Shown in pieces: positions 8,070 through 15,999 of a stretch of DNA of 64,000 bases. Source of the DNA: Streptacidiphilus rugosus AM-16. Its GTDB lineage: Bacteria > Actinomycetota > Actinomycetes > Streptomycetales > Streptomycetaceae. The stretch's first letter is position 1. The number at the start of each line of letters is the position of its first letter. The translations under genes were made by a program, and so were the position numbers. Below the pieces are notes generated by a model. The model did not search any database, had not been told where the DNA came from, and saw only the letters and a list, made by a program, of their open reading frames with translations. The stretch lies in NCBI RefSeq assembly GCF_000744655.1, contig NZ_JQMJ01000004.1, positions 6,448,001 through 6,512,000 of the forward strand, in the 5' to 3' direction.

Positions 8070-9401
8070 TCAGACCCGGCGGCGCTTGCGGGCGCGGCGC
8101 ACCAGGGCGGCCGTGCCGACCAGGGCGACCGTCGCGCCGGCCGCGCCCAGGCTGGTCGCGGCGTCCTTGCCGCTCAGCCTGCGGCCCGCCACCGCGTGGT
8201 TCCCCGACACCTGGGCCAGCAGCTCGGCCAGGACCTCGTCGTTGTCGTAACGCGGCCTCCAGCCGGCCTCGTGCAGCCGACTGCCGGAGACCACCCACGG
8301 GTACATGGTGTAGGCCAGGTCACCGGCGGGCGCCGGCGTCAGGCCGAGCCGGTGCAGCCGGGCGGCCGTGCCCAGGGCGAGAGAGGCCGGCAGCTCCATC
8401 CGGCGGATGCCGGTGATCTGCTCGACCTCCTCCTGCTCCAGCCAGCCGTCGCAACCGACGGTCACCTCGCCCTCGACCAGTCCCAGCACCGCGTACTCGA
8501 GCGCCGTGGTCAGGTCGTCGACGTGGCAGAACTGCCAGCACGGCCGCGAGCCCGCGACCACCAGCAGCCGCGGCGCCTCGAAGTGCCGGGTCAGCACGGT
8601 GTCGACGCCGGGGCCGACCACGACGGCCGGACGGAGCACCGTGACCGAGAGCCCCGGGTGGACGTGCGGGGCCCTCCTGGCCAACCGCTCCATCTCCAGC
8701 AGGTCACCCACGAGGGTGGCCTCCTCGGTGGCGCGCAGCGTGGCGTCCTCCGCGAGAGGGACCTCGTTGTCGGCCAGCGCGCCGTAGACCATGGCCGAGG
8801 TGCACAGCACCACGCGATGGACGCCCGCCGCGGCGGCTGCGGTGATGACCGTCTGCGTCCCGCGCACGTTGTACGCCGAGCGGGCCTTCGGGTCGGACTC
8901 CATGCCCAGGTCGAGTGCGAGGTGGACCACCACGTCGACACCTGCCAGCCGTTCGGCGACGGCCGGGTCCCGCACGTCGAGCACCCGCCACTGGACGCCC
9001 TTGGTCTCCCCGCGGCGCTCGTCGATGGCCAGCACCCGGCGTACGCCCTTGGACTCCACCAGGCGACGGACCAGCCGCTCGCCCATCCCCGAGGCCGCGC
9101 CGGTGACCGCGACGACCAGAGGCGGCCCGTCGTAGGCGGGATGCTCCGGCTCGGCGTGCGGGCCCGACTCCGGCACGGCGAGGTCGTCGGACCCACTCGC
9201 GGCGTCGGATCCGGGCCCGTCCGCGGTCGGCCCCGGGGCCTCCTCCGACGCCGGGGACGGCCCCTGAGCTGGGATCTCGGCCGGTGGTTCGACGGGCCGC
9301 GCGGCGACGGTCCCGGCGGGGAGCCCGGCCGCGTCCGCACCGCTCGGACCGTTGCGGTCGCCGGTCAGCCCAGAGCGAACGTCCGAAGGTGGGGAACTCA
9401 C
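8070..9401 (-). CDS. NAD-dependent epimerase/dehydratase (extended SDR) with disordered N-terminus
   Basis: 443 residues from GTG 9401 with GGAGG seven bases upstream. The first 90 residues are Pro/Ala/Asp-rich and disordered. A Rossmann fold then begins with VTGAASGMGERL (Gly-rich loop 101-107), followed by LDVRD, HLALD, NVRGTQTV and the CTSAMVYG strand typical of extended SDR enzymes. A C-terminal cluster RRARKRRR may be a membrane- or nucleic-acid-contact tail. Substrate unknown. Divergent from the metalloprotease-like gene. Confidence 0.85.
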   Translation of the reverse strand: MSSPPSDVRSGLTGDRNGPSGADAAGLPAGTVAARPVEPPAEIPAQGPSPASEEAPGPTADGPGSDAASGSDDLAVPESGPHAEPEHPAYDGPPLVVAVTGAASGMGERLVRRLVESKGVRRVLAIDERRGETKGVQWRVLDVRDPAVAERLAGVDVVVHLALDLGMESDPKARSAYNVRGTQTVITAAAAAGVHRVVLCTSAMVYGALADNEVPLAEDATLRATEEATLVGDLLEMERLARRAPHVHPGLSVTVLRPAVVVGPGVDTVLTRHFEAPRLLVVAGSRPCWQFCHVDDLTTALEYAVLGLVEGEVTVGCDGWLEQEEVEQITGIRRMELPASLALGTAARLHRLGLTPAPAGDLAYTMYPWVVSGSRLHEAGWRPRYDNDEVLAELLAQVSGNHAVAGRRLSGKDAATSLGAAGATVALVGTAALVRRARKRRRV

Positions 9402-9430
9402 CGGCTATCCTCCGCGGTTAGTTTTGATGC

Positions 9431-9449
9431 GTACGTAAGTGTCACGTAC
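9431..9449. promoter_or_regulatory. Inverted repeat between divergent genes
   Basis: GTACGT-N7-ACGTAC, a perfect 6-bp inverted repeat with 7-bp spacer, lies in the 133-bp divergent promoter region of the SDR and metalloprotease-like genes. It could be an operator for a dimeric regulator. Confidence 0.3.
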
Positions 9450-9534
9450 CGGTCCATCCTGCCCGAGGCCAGGGCACCGCGGTGCACCCGGCACCAGCTG
9501 TGTTCCGGCGCGGCCTACCAGATCGAGGCGACTC

Positions 9535-11088
9535 GTGAGCAACAACCCCTTCGGCTTCGGCCTTCCCCCCGAGGAGCCCGAGGAGGGCGACGAGGGGAAG
9601 CAGGGCAGCTCCGGCGGCTCTGGCGACTCTGGAAACAAGGGCGGCAACCCCTTCGGTTTCGGTCTTCCCGGCTTCCCCGGCATGCCCGGCATCCCGGGTG
9701 CGGGCGGCCCCGGTGGAGACAATCCGCTCGCGGGCCTCTTCGGCGGGATGAACCCGAACGACATCGGCGCGGCTTTCCAGCAGCTCGGCCAGATGCTCTC
9801 CTTCGACGGCGGACCGGTCAACTGGGATCTCGCCAAGAACATCGCCCGCCAGGCCGTGGTGGCGGGCACCGGCGAGGACGCCTCCAAGGACCGCTCGGTG
9901 GGCGAGTCGGAGAAGTCCGCCGTCTCCGAGGCGATGCGGCTGGCCGAGCTCTGGCTCGACTCCGCGACGGCCCTTCCCACCGGCGCCGGCAACGCGGTGG
10001 CCTGGAGCCGCGCGGAGTGGATCGAGGCCACCCTCCCCGCCTGGCAGCAGCTGGTCGACCCGGTCGCCGAGCGCGTCGGCGCGGCGATGGGCGGCGTCGT
10101 GCCCGAGGAGATGCAGGCCATGGCCGGCCCGCTGCTCGGCGTGATGCGCAGCATGGGCGGCGCCATGTTCGGCACCCAGATCGGTCAGGCGCTGGGCGCG
10201 CTCGCGGCCGAGGTGCTGGGCTCCAGCGATGTCGGCCTTCCGCTCGGCCCGGCCGGGAAGGCGGCCCTGCTGCCGCAGAACATCGAGGTCTTCGGCGAGG
10301 GGCTCTCCGTGCCCGCCGACGAGGTCCGGCTCTACCTGGCCCTGCGCGAGGCGGCCCACCAGCGGCTCTTCGTCCACGTGCCGTGGCTGCGCCAGCACCT
10401 GTTCGGCACGGTGGAGGCGTACGCCCGCGGGATCAAGGTCGACACCTCCCGACTGGAGGATCTGGTCGGCCAGATCGACCCGATGAACCCCGAGTCGCTG
10501 CAGGACGCGATGAGCGGCGGTCTCTTCCAGCCCGAGGACACCCCCGAGCAGAAGGCCGCGCTGGCCCGTCTGGAGACGGCGCTGGCCCTCGTCGAGGGCT
10601 GGGTGGACGCGGTGGTCCACGCTGCCGCCGCGCCGCACCTGCCGCATGCCGCGGCGCTGCGCGAGACCCTGCGCCGCCGTCGGGCGAGCGGGGGACCGGC
10701 CGAGCAGACCTTCGCGACCCTGGTCGGTCTCGAACTGCGCCCCCGCAGGCTGCGCGACGCCTCACGGCTGTGGGCCTCGCTCGCGGACGCCCGGGGCACG
10801 GACGGCCGCGACGCGCTCTGGGCGCACCCGGACATGCTGCCCACGGCAGCGGACCTGGACGACCCGGACGGCTTCGTCCACGGGGCCGGCACGGAGGATC
10901 TCCCCGAGGGCGGCATCGACTTCACCAAGCTGGACGAGCTGCTCAACGAGGCCGCGGGGCGCGGCCCCGCGGGCAAGCCGGGTCCGGAGCAGCCCGCGCC
11001 TGACAAGCCCGAGGCCGGGACCGGCGACGCCGAGAAGCCCGGTGACTCCGACGGCGCCGGCGACGAGAAGTCGGACGGGGACAAGTGA
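9535..11088 (+). CDS. Zinc-dependent metalloprotease-like protein (DUF2342/Zincin_2)
   Basis: 517 residues from GTG 9535. The N-terminal 75 residues are Gly/Pro-rich and contain the octamer NPFGFGLP twice (4-11, 39-46). The remainder matches the actinobacterial Zincin_2 (DUF2342) family: AWSRAEWIEATLPAWQQLVDPVAERVG, GTQIGQALGALA and the block REAAHQRLFVHVPWLRQHL (271-289), which occupies the place of a metalloprotease active-site helix but lacks a textbook HExxH. Catalysis is therefore unproven. The C-terminus is a charged Pro/Glu/Asp tail. Its stop overlaps the GTG start of the next Nudix gene by four bases, indicating translational coupling. Confidence 0.85.
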   Translation: MSNNPFGFGLPPEEPEEGDEGKQGSSGGSGDSGNKGGNPFGFGLPGFPGMPGIPGAGGPGGDNPLAGLFGGMNPNDIGAAFQQLGQMLSFDGGPVNWDLAKNIARQAVVAGTGEDASKDRSVGESEKSAVSEAMRLAELWLDSATALPTGAGNAVAWSRAEWIEATLPAWQQLVDPVAERVGAAMGGVVPEEMQAMAGPLLGVMRSMGGAMFGTQIGQALGALAAEVLGSSDVGLPLGPAGKAALLPQNIEVFGEGLSVPADEVRLYLALREAAHQRLFVHVPWLRQHLFGTVEAYARGIKVDTSRLEDLVGQIDPMNPESLQDAMSGGLFQPEDTPEQKAALARLETALALVEGWVDAVVHAAAAPHLPHAAALRETLRRRRASGGPAEQTFATLVGLELRPRRLRDASRLWASLADARGTDGRDALWAHPDMLPTAADLDDPDGFVHGAGTEDLPEGGIDFTKLDELLNEAAGRGPAGKPGPEQPAPDKPEAGTGDAEKPGDSDGAGDEKSDGDK

Positions 11089-11654
11089 ACGACTCCCCGT
11101 CGACCCTGCACGCCGATGCCGTGCGCGTCCTGCGGGAGTGGGACGCGCCCGACGCCTCGCAGGACCTGCTGCGGCACGACTACCTCGACCACCTCGACGC
11201 CCGCGCCGACGGTGTCTGGCGCAGCTGCCGCCCGGCCCACATCACCGCGAGCGCGCTGGTGGTGGACGTCGAGCGCGGCCGTGTGCTGCTGACGCTCCAC
11301 CCCAAGGTCGGACGCTGGCTGCAGCTGGGCGGGCACTGCGAACCCGAGGACACGACGCTCGCCGAGGCCGCGTTGCGCGAGGCACGCGAGGAGTCGGGCA
11401 TCGTGGAGGGCCTGACACTGGTGGGCGAAGGGCCGGTGAAGCTCGACCGGCATGCCGTGCGCTGCGCCGGCCGGGACCAGCCGGAGAACACGCACCTGGA
11501 CGTCCAGTACGTGGTGACGGCTCCCACCGACGCGCTCGCCCGGATCAGCGAGGAGTCCCTCGACCTGCGCTGGTTCCCGTTCGAAGCGCTGCCGGAGCTG
11601 ACCGACGCCTCGGTCAGGGAGCTGGCCGCCCGCGCCCAGCACGCCCTGCACTGA
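11085..11654 (+). CDS. Nudix hydrolase
   Basis: 189 residues from GTG 11085, overlapping the upstream stop (GTGA). The Nudix signature lies at LQLGGHCEPEDTTLAEAALR followed by EAREESGI; the core REAREESG is intact, while the first half of the box is one residue off the strict consensus. The aromatic and charged context (SALVVDVERGRVLLTLHPKVGRW) supports a nucleoside-diphosphate-linked substrate, identity unknown. Likely housekeeping or sanitation function. Co-transcribed with the metalloprotease-like gene. Confidence 0.9.
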   Translation: MNDSPSTLHADAVRVLREWDAPDASQDLLRHDYLDHLDARADGVWRSCRPAHITASALVVDVERGRVLLTLHPKVGRWLQLGGHCEPEDTTLAEAALREAREESGIVEGLTLVGEGPVKLDRHAVRCAGRDQPENTHLDVQYVVTAPTDALARISEESLDLRWFPFEALPELTDASVRELAARAQHALH

Positions 11655-11660
11655 CGCTCG

Positions 11661-11691
11661 GTACTGACGTGCCGCGCCGGGGCGTCAGTAC
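11661..11691. terminator. Bidirectional terminator
   Basis: 9-bp stem GTACTGACG / CGTCAGTAC with a G/C-rich 13-base loop, seven bases after the Nudix stop codon and facing the convergent peptidase gene. Confidence 0.6.
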
Positions 11692-11763
11692 TGGCGCGTC
11701 GCAGCGACCCCTGGCCGGCCTGGGCCTCGACCGGCGCCGGGCCGGTCGGGGCCGACCGGACCC

Positions 11764-12348
11764 TCAGCCCTCGCGTTGCACCGGGATCCTGGCGGCGACG
11801 ACGCCCTCCAGATACCCACGTGCCCGCTCGGTGCGGGGGTAGGCGTCCAGCAGGGCCCAGAACCGGCGCCCGTGGTCCGGTTCGAGGAGGTGGGCGAGCT
11901 CGTGCAGCAGCACGTAGTCCACCACGTACTCCGGCATGCCCTGCAGGCGGTGGGAGAGACGGATCGTCCCCTCCGCGGGGGTGCAGGAGCCCCAGCGCGT
12001 GTTCTGGTTGGTGACCCAGCGGACGCTGCGTGGCCGGGCCCGGCCGTCGAGGTACTTCCGCGACAGCTCGCGGGCCCTTTCGGCCAGCTCGTCGTCCCCG
12101 GGGATCGCCCGGCTCTCCCTGGCGTCGAGCTTGTCGAGCATCTGCGCGACCCAGCGCTTCTCCTCGGCCGCCGACATGCGGGCCGGGATGAGGACGACGG
12201 TGCGTCCGCCCTCGCGGTAGGCGGAGACGGTACGGCTGCGCCGGGTGCTCCGGCGCACCTCGACGTCCTGCGCCGCGGACCCGCTCTGGGCTGCCGCCAG
12301 AACAGACCTGCGCGGCACAGCAGGTCGTTGTTCCGCTCCCGCAGCCAC
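11764..12348 (-). CDS. YgjP-like zinc metallopeptidase (DUF45/M48-like)
   Basis: About 194 residues from a GTG at 12348. The true start is uncertain: the frame is open to an ATG at 12465, a TTG at 12378 has GGGA nearby, and codon bias becomes coding only after about 12320. The core is typical of the family: VSAYREGGRTVVLIPARM, VRWVTNQNTRWGSCTPAEGTIRLS, then VVDYVLLHELAHLLEPDHGRRFW with zinc ligands His149, His153 and the following DHG histidine. YgjP-type proteins are predicted metallohydrolases of unknown substrate. Divergent from the ThiF-like gene, with a DnaA-box palindrome between them. Confidence 0.85.
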   Translation of the reverse strand: MAAGAEQRPAVPRRSVLAAAQSGSAAQDVEVRRSTRRSRTVSAYREGGRTVVLIPARMSAAEEKRWVAQMLDKLDARESRAIPGDDELAERARELSRKYLDGRARPRSVRWVTNQNTRWGSCTPAEGTIRLSHRLQGMPEYVVDYVLLHELAHLLEPDHGRRFWALLDAYPRTERARGYLEGVVAARIPVQREG

Positions 12349-12496
12349 GTCGGAGACGCTACCTGCCGGGGCTGACAAAAGTCCCGACCTGCTGGCCGAA
12401 AATCTCCCTTCGGGTGGTGATTCCCACAGCGGGAATACGGCCAACTCGCGGCAAAAGCGGACCAATAACCGACGATTTCAAGTGATCTTCAGACTG

Positions 12497-12516
12497 TATC
12501 CACAGCCCTGTGGATA
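12497..12516. promoter_or_regulatory. Palindromic pair of DnaA boxes
   Basis: TATCCACAG and CTGTGGATA face each other across two bases, making a perfect 20-bp palindrome. The right half reads TGTGGATAA, the complement of the canonical DnaA box TTATCCACA. It lies in the 251-bp divergent region between the peptidase and ThiF-like genes. No other boxes cluster here, so it is not an origin; a DnaA-titration or regulatory site is possible. Confidence 0.55.
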
Positions 12517-12599
12517 ACTTTCCGCACCTTTTCCCGATCCGGTGCATGCTGACGCCACAGTCCGTGCTCAGCGGCTCGTCCTCACGAACGGAGCGGATG

Positions 12600-13646
12600 A
12601 TGCGCCCCTGTCTGAAGCCTGCCCTTCGCCGTGCCTGGCGCGATCGGGAGACCCTCCAGTTCGGCGTCGGGCCGGGTCACGGTGGCCTGCTCACGGCCGC
12701 GCCGGCCGAGGCCGAGTTCCTCGACCTGCTCGACGGCTCGCGGGAGCTCGCCGAGCTCCCCGCCGAGGCGGCGCGTCTCGGTCTGCGCCCCGACCGGGTG
12801 CAGGAGCTGCTGCAGGGGCTGCAGGCCTGCGACGCCCTCGACGACAGCAACGCCCACCGCCCGCTGCTGGCCCTGCCGGCGGCCGAACGCGCCCGGCTGG
12901 CACCCGATCTGGCCGCGCTCTCGCTCGCCCGACCGGGCCCGGGGGCCGCTCCCGCCGCCCTGCTGGCCCGCAGAGGAGCCCGGGTGGAGGTGCGCGGCGC
13001 GGGCCGCGTGGGCGCCGCCGTGGCCGCCCTGCTCGCCTCCGCCGGGGTCGGCCGGGTCAGGGTCAGGGACGCGGGGCGGGTCCAGCCGGAGGACGCCTCC
13101 CCCGCCGGAGTCCGGCCCGACGACGCGGGGCGGCTGCGCACCGACGCGGCCCGGGCGGCCGTCCGCAGGGCGGCCCCGGGGCTCCCGGACGACACGGCCG
13201 GCGCACAGCGTGCCCCCGATCTGGTCGTGGTGGCCCCACGGGGTCTGCCCGATCCCGAGCTCGGCCTCGCCCTCCAGCAGGCGGCGCTCCCCCACCTGTA
13301 CGCGGGCGTGGTGGAGACCACGGGCTCGGTCGGCCCGCTGGTTCTGCCGGGTAGCAGCCCGTGCGGACGCTGCCTCTCCTGTCACCGGGCGGACGCCGAT
13401 CCGCGCTGGCCGCTGCTGCTGGCCCAGCACTGCAGCGGGCGGCCCGCCCCGGGCGCCTGCGACTCGACGCTCGCGGCCACGGTGGCGGCCACGGCCGCGC
13501 TGCACGCGCTGATCTTCCTGGACGGCGGAGCACCGCCTAGCCTTGGCGGGTGGGTCGACATCTCCATGGTCGACGGATCGATGCGTCGACGCCGCCTCGA
13601 TCCGCACCCCGACTGCGGCTGTTGCTGGCAGGCGGAGGCAGAATAG
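12600..13646 (+). CDS. ThiF/HesA-like adenylyltransferase-family protein
   Basis: 348 residues from the second of two adjacent ATGs (12600), which has GGAG six bases upstream. The N-terminal half is a helical domain (MRPCLKPALRRAWRDRETLQFG). A Rossmann-like region begins VEVRGAGRVGAAVAALLASAGVGRVRVRD, the ThiF/E1 nucleotide fold. A CGRCLSCHR pair and C-terminal CGCC supply likely zinc ligands. Classical E1 catalytic residues (Arg finger and catalytic Cys) are not obvious, so it may be a degenerate partner or binding protein. Streptomycetes carry close homologues of unknown function. Followed 48 bp later by the ABC1 kinase gene, same strand. Confidence 0.8.
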   Translation: MRPCLKPALRRAWRDRETLQFGVGPGHGGLLTAAPAEAEFLDLLDGSRELAELPAEAARLGLRPDRVQELLQGLQACDALDDSNAHRPLLALPAAERARLAPDLAALSLARPGPGAAPAALLARRGARVEVRGAGRVGAAVAALLASAGVGRVRVRDAGRVQPEDASPAGVRPDDAGRLRTDAARAAVRRAAPGLPDDTAGAQRAPDLVVVAPRGLPDPELGLALQQAALPHLYAGVVETTGSVGPLVLPGSSPCGRCLSCHRADADPRWPLLLAQHCSGRPAPGACDSTLAATVAATAALHALIFLDGGAPPSLGGWVDISMVDGSMRRRRLDPHPDCGCCWQAEAE

Positions 13647-13694
13647 GCCGACCGGCAGATGGACCAACCGCGCCAGACGAGCAGGGAGGCATCC

Positions 13695-15038
13695 GTGAGC
13701 GATCTTCCACGGAAGGCAGTGACCCGCACGGCCAAACTCGCTGCCCTCCCGCTGGGGATAGCCGGACGCGCCACCCTGGGCCTGGGCAAGCGGATCGGCG
13801 GTCGGCCCGCCGACGTCGTCGCCGCCGAGCTCCAGCAGCGGACCGCGGACCAGCTGTTCAAGGTGCTCGGTGAACTCAAGGGCGGGGCCATGAAGTTCGG
13901 CCAGGCGCTCTCGGTCTTCGAGGCCGCGCTGCCCGAGGAGGTGGCCGGCCCCTACCGAGCGGCGCTGACGAAGCTTCAGGAGGCCGCGCCGCCGATGCCG
14001 GCCGCCTCGGTCCACAGCGTGCTGACCGAACGGCTCGGCCCCGACTGGCGCGGGCTGTTCACCACCTTCGAGGACAAGCCGGCTGCCGCGGCGTCCATCG
14101 GTCAGGTGCACCGCGCCGTCTGGCACGACGGCCGGGAGGTCGCCGTCAAGGTGCAGTACCCGGGCGCGGGTGACGCTCTGCTCTCGGACCTGAACCAGCT
14201 CGGCCGGGTCGCCCGGCTGATCGGTCCGCTGATTCCCGGCCTGGACGTCAAGCCGCTCATCGCCGAGCTGCGGAACCGGGTCACCGAGGAGTTGGACTAC
14301 GCGCTGGAGGCCCAGTCCCAGACGGTCCACGCCGCGGAGTTCGCCGAGGACCCGGAGATCCGCGTCCCGGCCGTGGTCCACCAGGCCGAGCAGGTGCTGG
14401 TGACCGAGTGGATGGACGGCATCCCGCTCTCCGAGGTGATCGCCTCGGGCAGCACCGAGCAGCGGGACCGCGCCGGTCAGCTGCTGGCCCGGTTCCTTTT
14501 CGCCGCTCCCGCCCGCACCGGCCTGCTCCACGCCGACCCGCACCCGGGCAACTTCCGGCTGCTGGTGGACGAGGGCCCCGCGGAGGGCTGGCAGCTGGGC
14601 GTGCTCGACTTCGGCACGGTGGACCGCCTGCCCGAGGGCCTGCCCACGCCGATCGGCAACGCCCTGCGCATGGCGTTGGCCGGGGACGCGGCCGGGGTGC
14701 TCGAAATGCTGCGGCAGGAGGGCTTCGTCAAGCCGAGCATCGATCTCGACCCCGACGCGGTGCTGGACTACGTGCTGCCGATCATCGAGCCCGCCGCGGT
14801 GCCGGAGTTCCGCTTCACCCGCGCCTGGATGCGGGCCCAGGCCGCCAGAGTGGGCGATCCGCGCTCGCCCGCCTACGCGCTGGGGCGCCAGCTCAACCTG
14901 CCGCCGTCGTACCTGCTGATCCACAGGGTCACCCTCAGCACCATCGGGGTGCTGTGCCAGCTCGACGCCACCGCCTCCTTCCGCGACGAGCTGCTCGCCT
15001 GGCTGCCCGGCTTCGCGGACGAGGAGGTCGTCGCGTAA
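13695..15038 (+). CDS. ABC1/AarF-family atypical kinase
   Basis: 447 residues from GTG 13695 with GGGAGG five to seven bases upstream. All UbiB/ABC1 signatures are present: KxGQ motif in GGAMKFGQALS, the alanine-rich loop AAAASIGQVHRA, catalytic Lys in VAVKVQYPG, ExD region TEELDYALEAQ, HADPHPGN and DFG in VLDFGTVDRLP. Family members act in quinone or lipid metabolism and have ATPase rather than protein kinase activity. No membrane segment is clear here. Co-directional with the ThiF-like gene and ended by the hairpin at 15067-15100. Confidence 0.93.
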   Translation: MSDLPRKAVTRTAKLAALPLGIAGRATLGLGKRIGGRPADVVAAELQQRTADQLFKVLGELKGGAMKFGQALSVFEAALPEEVAGPYRAALTKLQEAAPPMPAASVHSVLTERLGPDWRGLFTTFEDKPAAAASIGQVHRAVWHDGREVAVKVQYPGAGDALLSDLNQLGRVARLIGPLIPGLDVKPLIAELRNRVTEELDYALEAQSQTVHAAEFAEDPEIRVPAVVHQAEQVLVTEWMDGIPLSEVIASGSTEQRDRAGQLLARFLFAAPARTGLLHADPHPGNFRLLVDEGPAEGWQLGVLDFGTVDRLPEGLPTPIGNALRMALAGDAAGVLEMLRQEGFVKPSIDLDPDAVLDYVLPIIEPAAVPEFRFTRAWMRAQAARVGDPRSPAYALGRQLNLPPSYLLIHRVTLSTIGVLCQLDATASFRDELLAWLPGFADEEVVA

Positions 15039-15066
15039 CGCGCGACGAACGCGCAGCGAAAAGCCC

Positions 15067-15100
15067 TCGGGCCCGCCTCTTCGAGAAGAGACGGGCCCGA
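15067..15100. terminator. Strong bidirectional terminator
   Basis: TCGGGCCCG / CGGGCCCGA outer stem, a single mismatch, then a CTCTTC / GAAGAG inner stem with a 2-base loop. It lies between the convergent ABC1 kinase gene and the wblC-distal small gene. Confidence 0.85.
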
Positions 15101-15164
15101 TCGGTTTCTGATGGATTCAGCTGCTGTGGTTACTGCTGGTGCCGGTGCCGGCGGAGCGCGGTTC

Positions 15165-15494
15165 TCAGAGGACGACGCTGGCGAGGGCGCGCCGGGCGCG
15201 CAGCGAGGCGCGCTCGGCCCTGCGCCTCAACTGGACGGCGCGCACCAATCGTTCGCGCTCGGCCTCCTGCAAACGCTCTTGCATGTGGACACGGGCCAGG
15301 GCTTCGGGCATGAGTTGCATGGTGAGGGTCCTGTTCTGGGTGTTCTCGTGGCGGGGGGAGGTGCTGGGACGTGCCTCGGCGGGACGGTTCATCGAAGGGA
15401 CCTGCTTGTCGGTGGTCGGGGTGGGACGGATGCGTGTGATGGCGGGATCGGCGATCTCGCGGATGGAGCTGCGCAGTGCGCCTGCGGCGGTCAC
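15165..15494 (-). CDS. Small basic protein coupled to wblC
   Basis: 109 residues from GTG 15494, which overlaps the wblC stop by four bases and has GAGGT six bases upstream, arguing for translational coupling. An alternative start, ATG 15320 with AGGACC upstream, gives only the conserved 51-residue C-terminal part (MQLMPEALARVHMQERLQEA and onward). That part is an Arg/Glu-rich amphipathic helix, ALARVHMQERLQEAERERLV then RRRAERASLRARRALASVV. The upstream half is disordered. Comparable short proteins follow wblC in other streptomycetes to my knowledge. Function unknown; co-expression with WblC suggests a stress role. Confidence 0.65.
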   Translation of the reverse strand: MTAAGALRSSIREIADPAITRIRPTPTTDKQVPSMNRPAEARPSTSPRHENTQNRTLTMQLMPEALARVHMQERLQEAERERLVRAVQLRRRAERASLRARRALASVVL

Positions 15495-15766
15495 GCCATG
15501 ACCTCGGTCTTGCGCGGACGGCCACGGGGCCGCTTCCGGGCGACGACGACACCCTGGACGAAGAGCTCGCCACCCCAGACACCCCAGGGCTCGCGGCGCT
15601 CGAGGGCGCCGGTCAGGCAGGCGGCCTTCACCGGGCAGGTCCCGCAGAGGGACTTGGCGTACTCGACGTCGGCCGGGGTCTCGGCGAAGAAGACCTCGGG
15701 GTCGAGCGAACGGCAGGGGATCGGGGCGCCGAGAGTCTCGGCCTCCTCGAACGCGGTGAGCTGCAT
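15491..15766 (-). CDS. wblC: WhiB7-type transcriptional regulator WblC
   Basis: 91 residues from ATG 15766 with a perfect GGAGG eight bases upstream; the frame is open to 15928 but that extension is leader. The four [4Fe-4S] cysteines are Cys18, Cys41, Cys44 and Cys50 (CRS, CGTCPVKAAC). The WhiB turn reads EPWGVWGGE (59-67), and the WhiB7-specific AT-hook RPRGRPRK closes the protein (79-86). WhiB7/WblC binds the housekeeping sigma factor and activates intrinsic resistance to ribosome-targeting antibiotics. The gene is preceded by a long leader with an upstream ORF and terminator, and precedes a coupled small gene. Identification is very secure. Confidence 0.96.
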   Translation of the reverse strand: MQLTAFEEAETLGAPIPCRSLDPEVFFAETPADVEYAKSLCGTCPVKAACLTGALERREPWGVWGGELFVQGVVVARKRPRGRPRKTEVMA

Positions 15767-15999
15767 CAGGGATACCTCCGGGGGGTGGGAGTCGTCGAAG
15801 TGGTCGGCGTTGGGTGCGGACGGGGCGTGTGGGCTGGTCACCGGTGACACGTTCGCGTCGTCTTCCTGTTTGAGTGGATGTTCTCTGTCTGACTGTCTGT
15901 TCTGCCTGCGGCTGTTCTGCCTGGGCAAACAGAAGGGCCGCGGATCCCGATTCGGGAATCCGCGGCCCTGGAAGCGCCGACCTGATGCAGGCTCAGGTT
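15767..15999 (-). promoter_or_regulatory. wblC transcription-attenuator leader
   Basis: Minus-strand order after the upstream ORF: hairpin ACCTGA-N7-TCAGGT (15981-15999), whose stem contains the upstream ORF stop codon TGA; then a large terminator hairpin (15935-15970); then about 165 bases of leader before wblC, including the palindrome GTCACCGGTGAC (15837-15848). WhiB7/WblC genes are known to be attenuated: translation of an upstream ORF permits the terminator, and ribosome stalling by antibiotics favours an alternative fold. The layout here fits that model exactly; the alternative pairing has not been computed. Confidence 0.8.
15935..15970 (-). terminator. Attenuator terminator of wblC leader
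   Basis: On the minus strand AGGGCCGCGGAT / ATCCGCGGCCCT forms an almost perfect stem closing over CCCGA/TCGGG, followed by TTCTGTTTG. It lies between the upstream ORF and wblC, so it must be bypassed for wblC transcription. Confidence 0.85.

Noticed and set aside
7896-11003. Very long plus-strand frame opposite the SDR and over the metalloprotease-like gene
   Set aside because: Arg/Gly/Pro-rich translation with no domain, opposite or out of frame to two genes with clear families; a G/C-bias shadow.
12497-12516. Replication origin based on DnaA boxes
   Set aside because: Only two boxes, no cluster, no dnaA/dnaN genes nearby.
12582-14924. 780-codon minus-strand frame
   Set aside because: Lies antisense to the ThiF-like and ABC1 kinase genes, whose motifs and ribosome sites are convincing.
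15767-15928. 54-residue N-terminal extension of WblC
   Set aside because: ATG 15766 has a perfect Shine-Dalgarno sequence and matches the usual WblC start; the upstream part is leader with hairpins.
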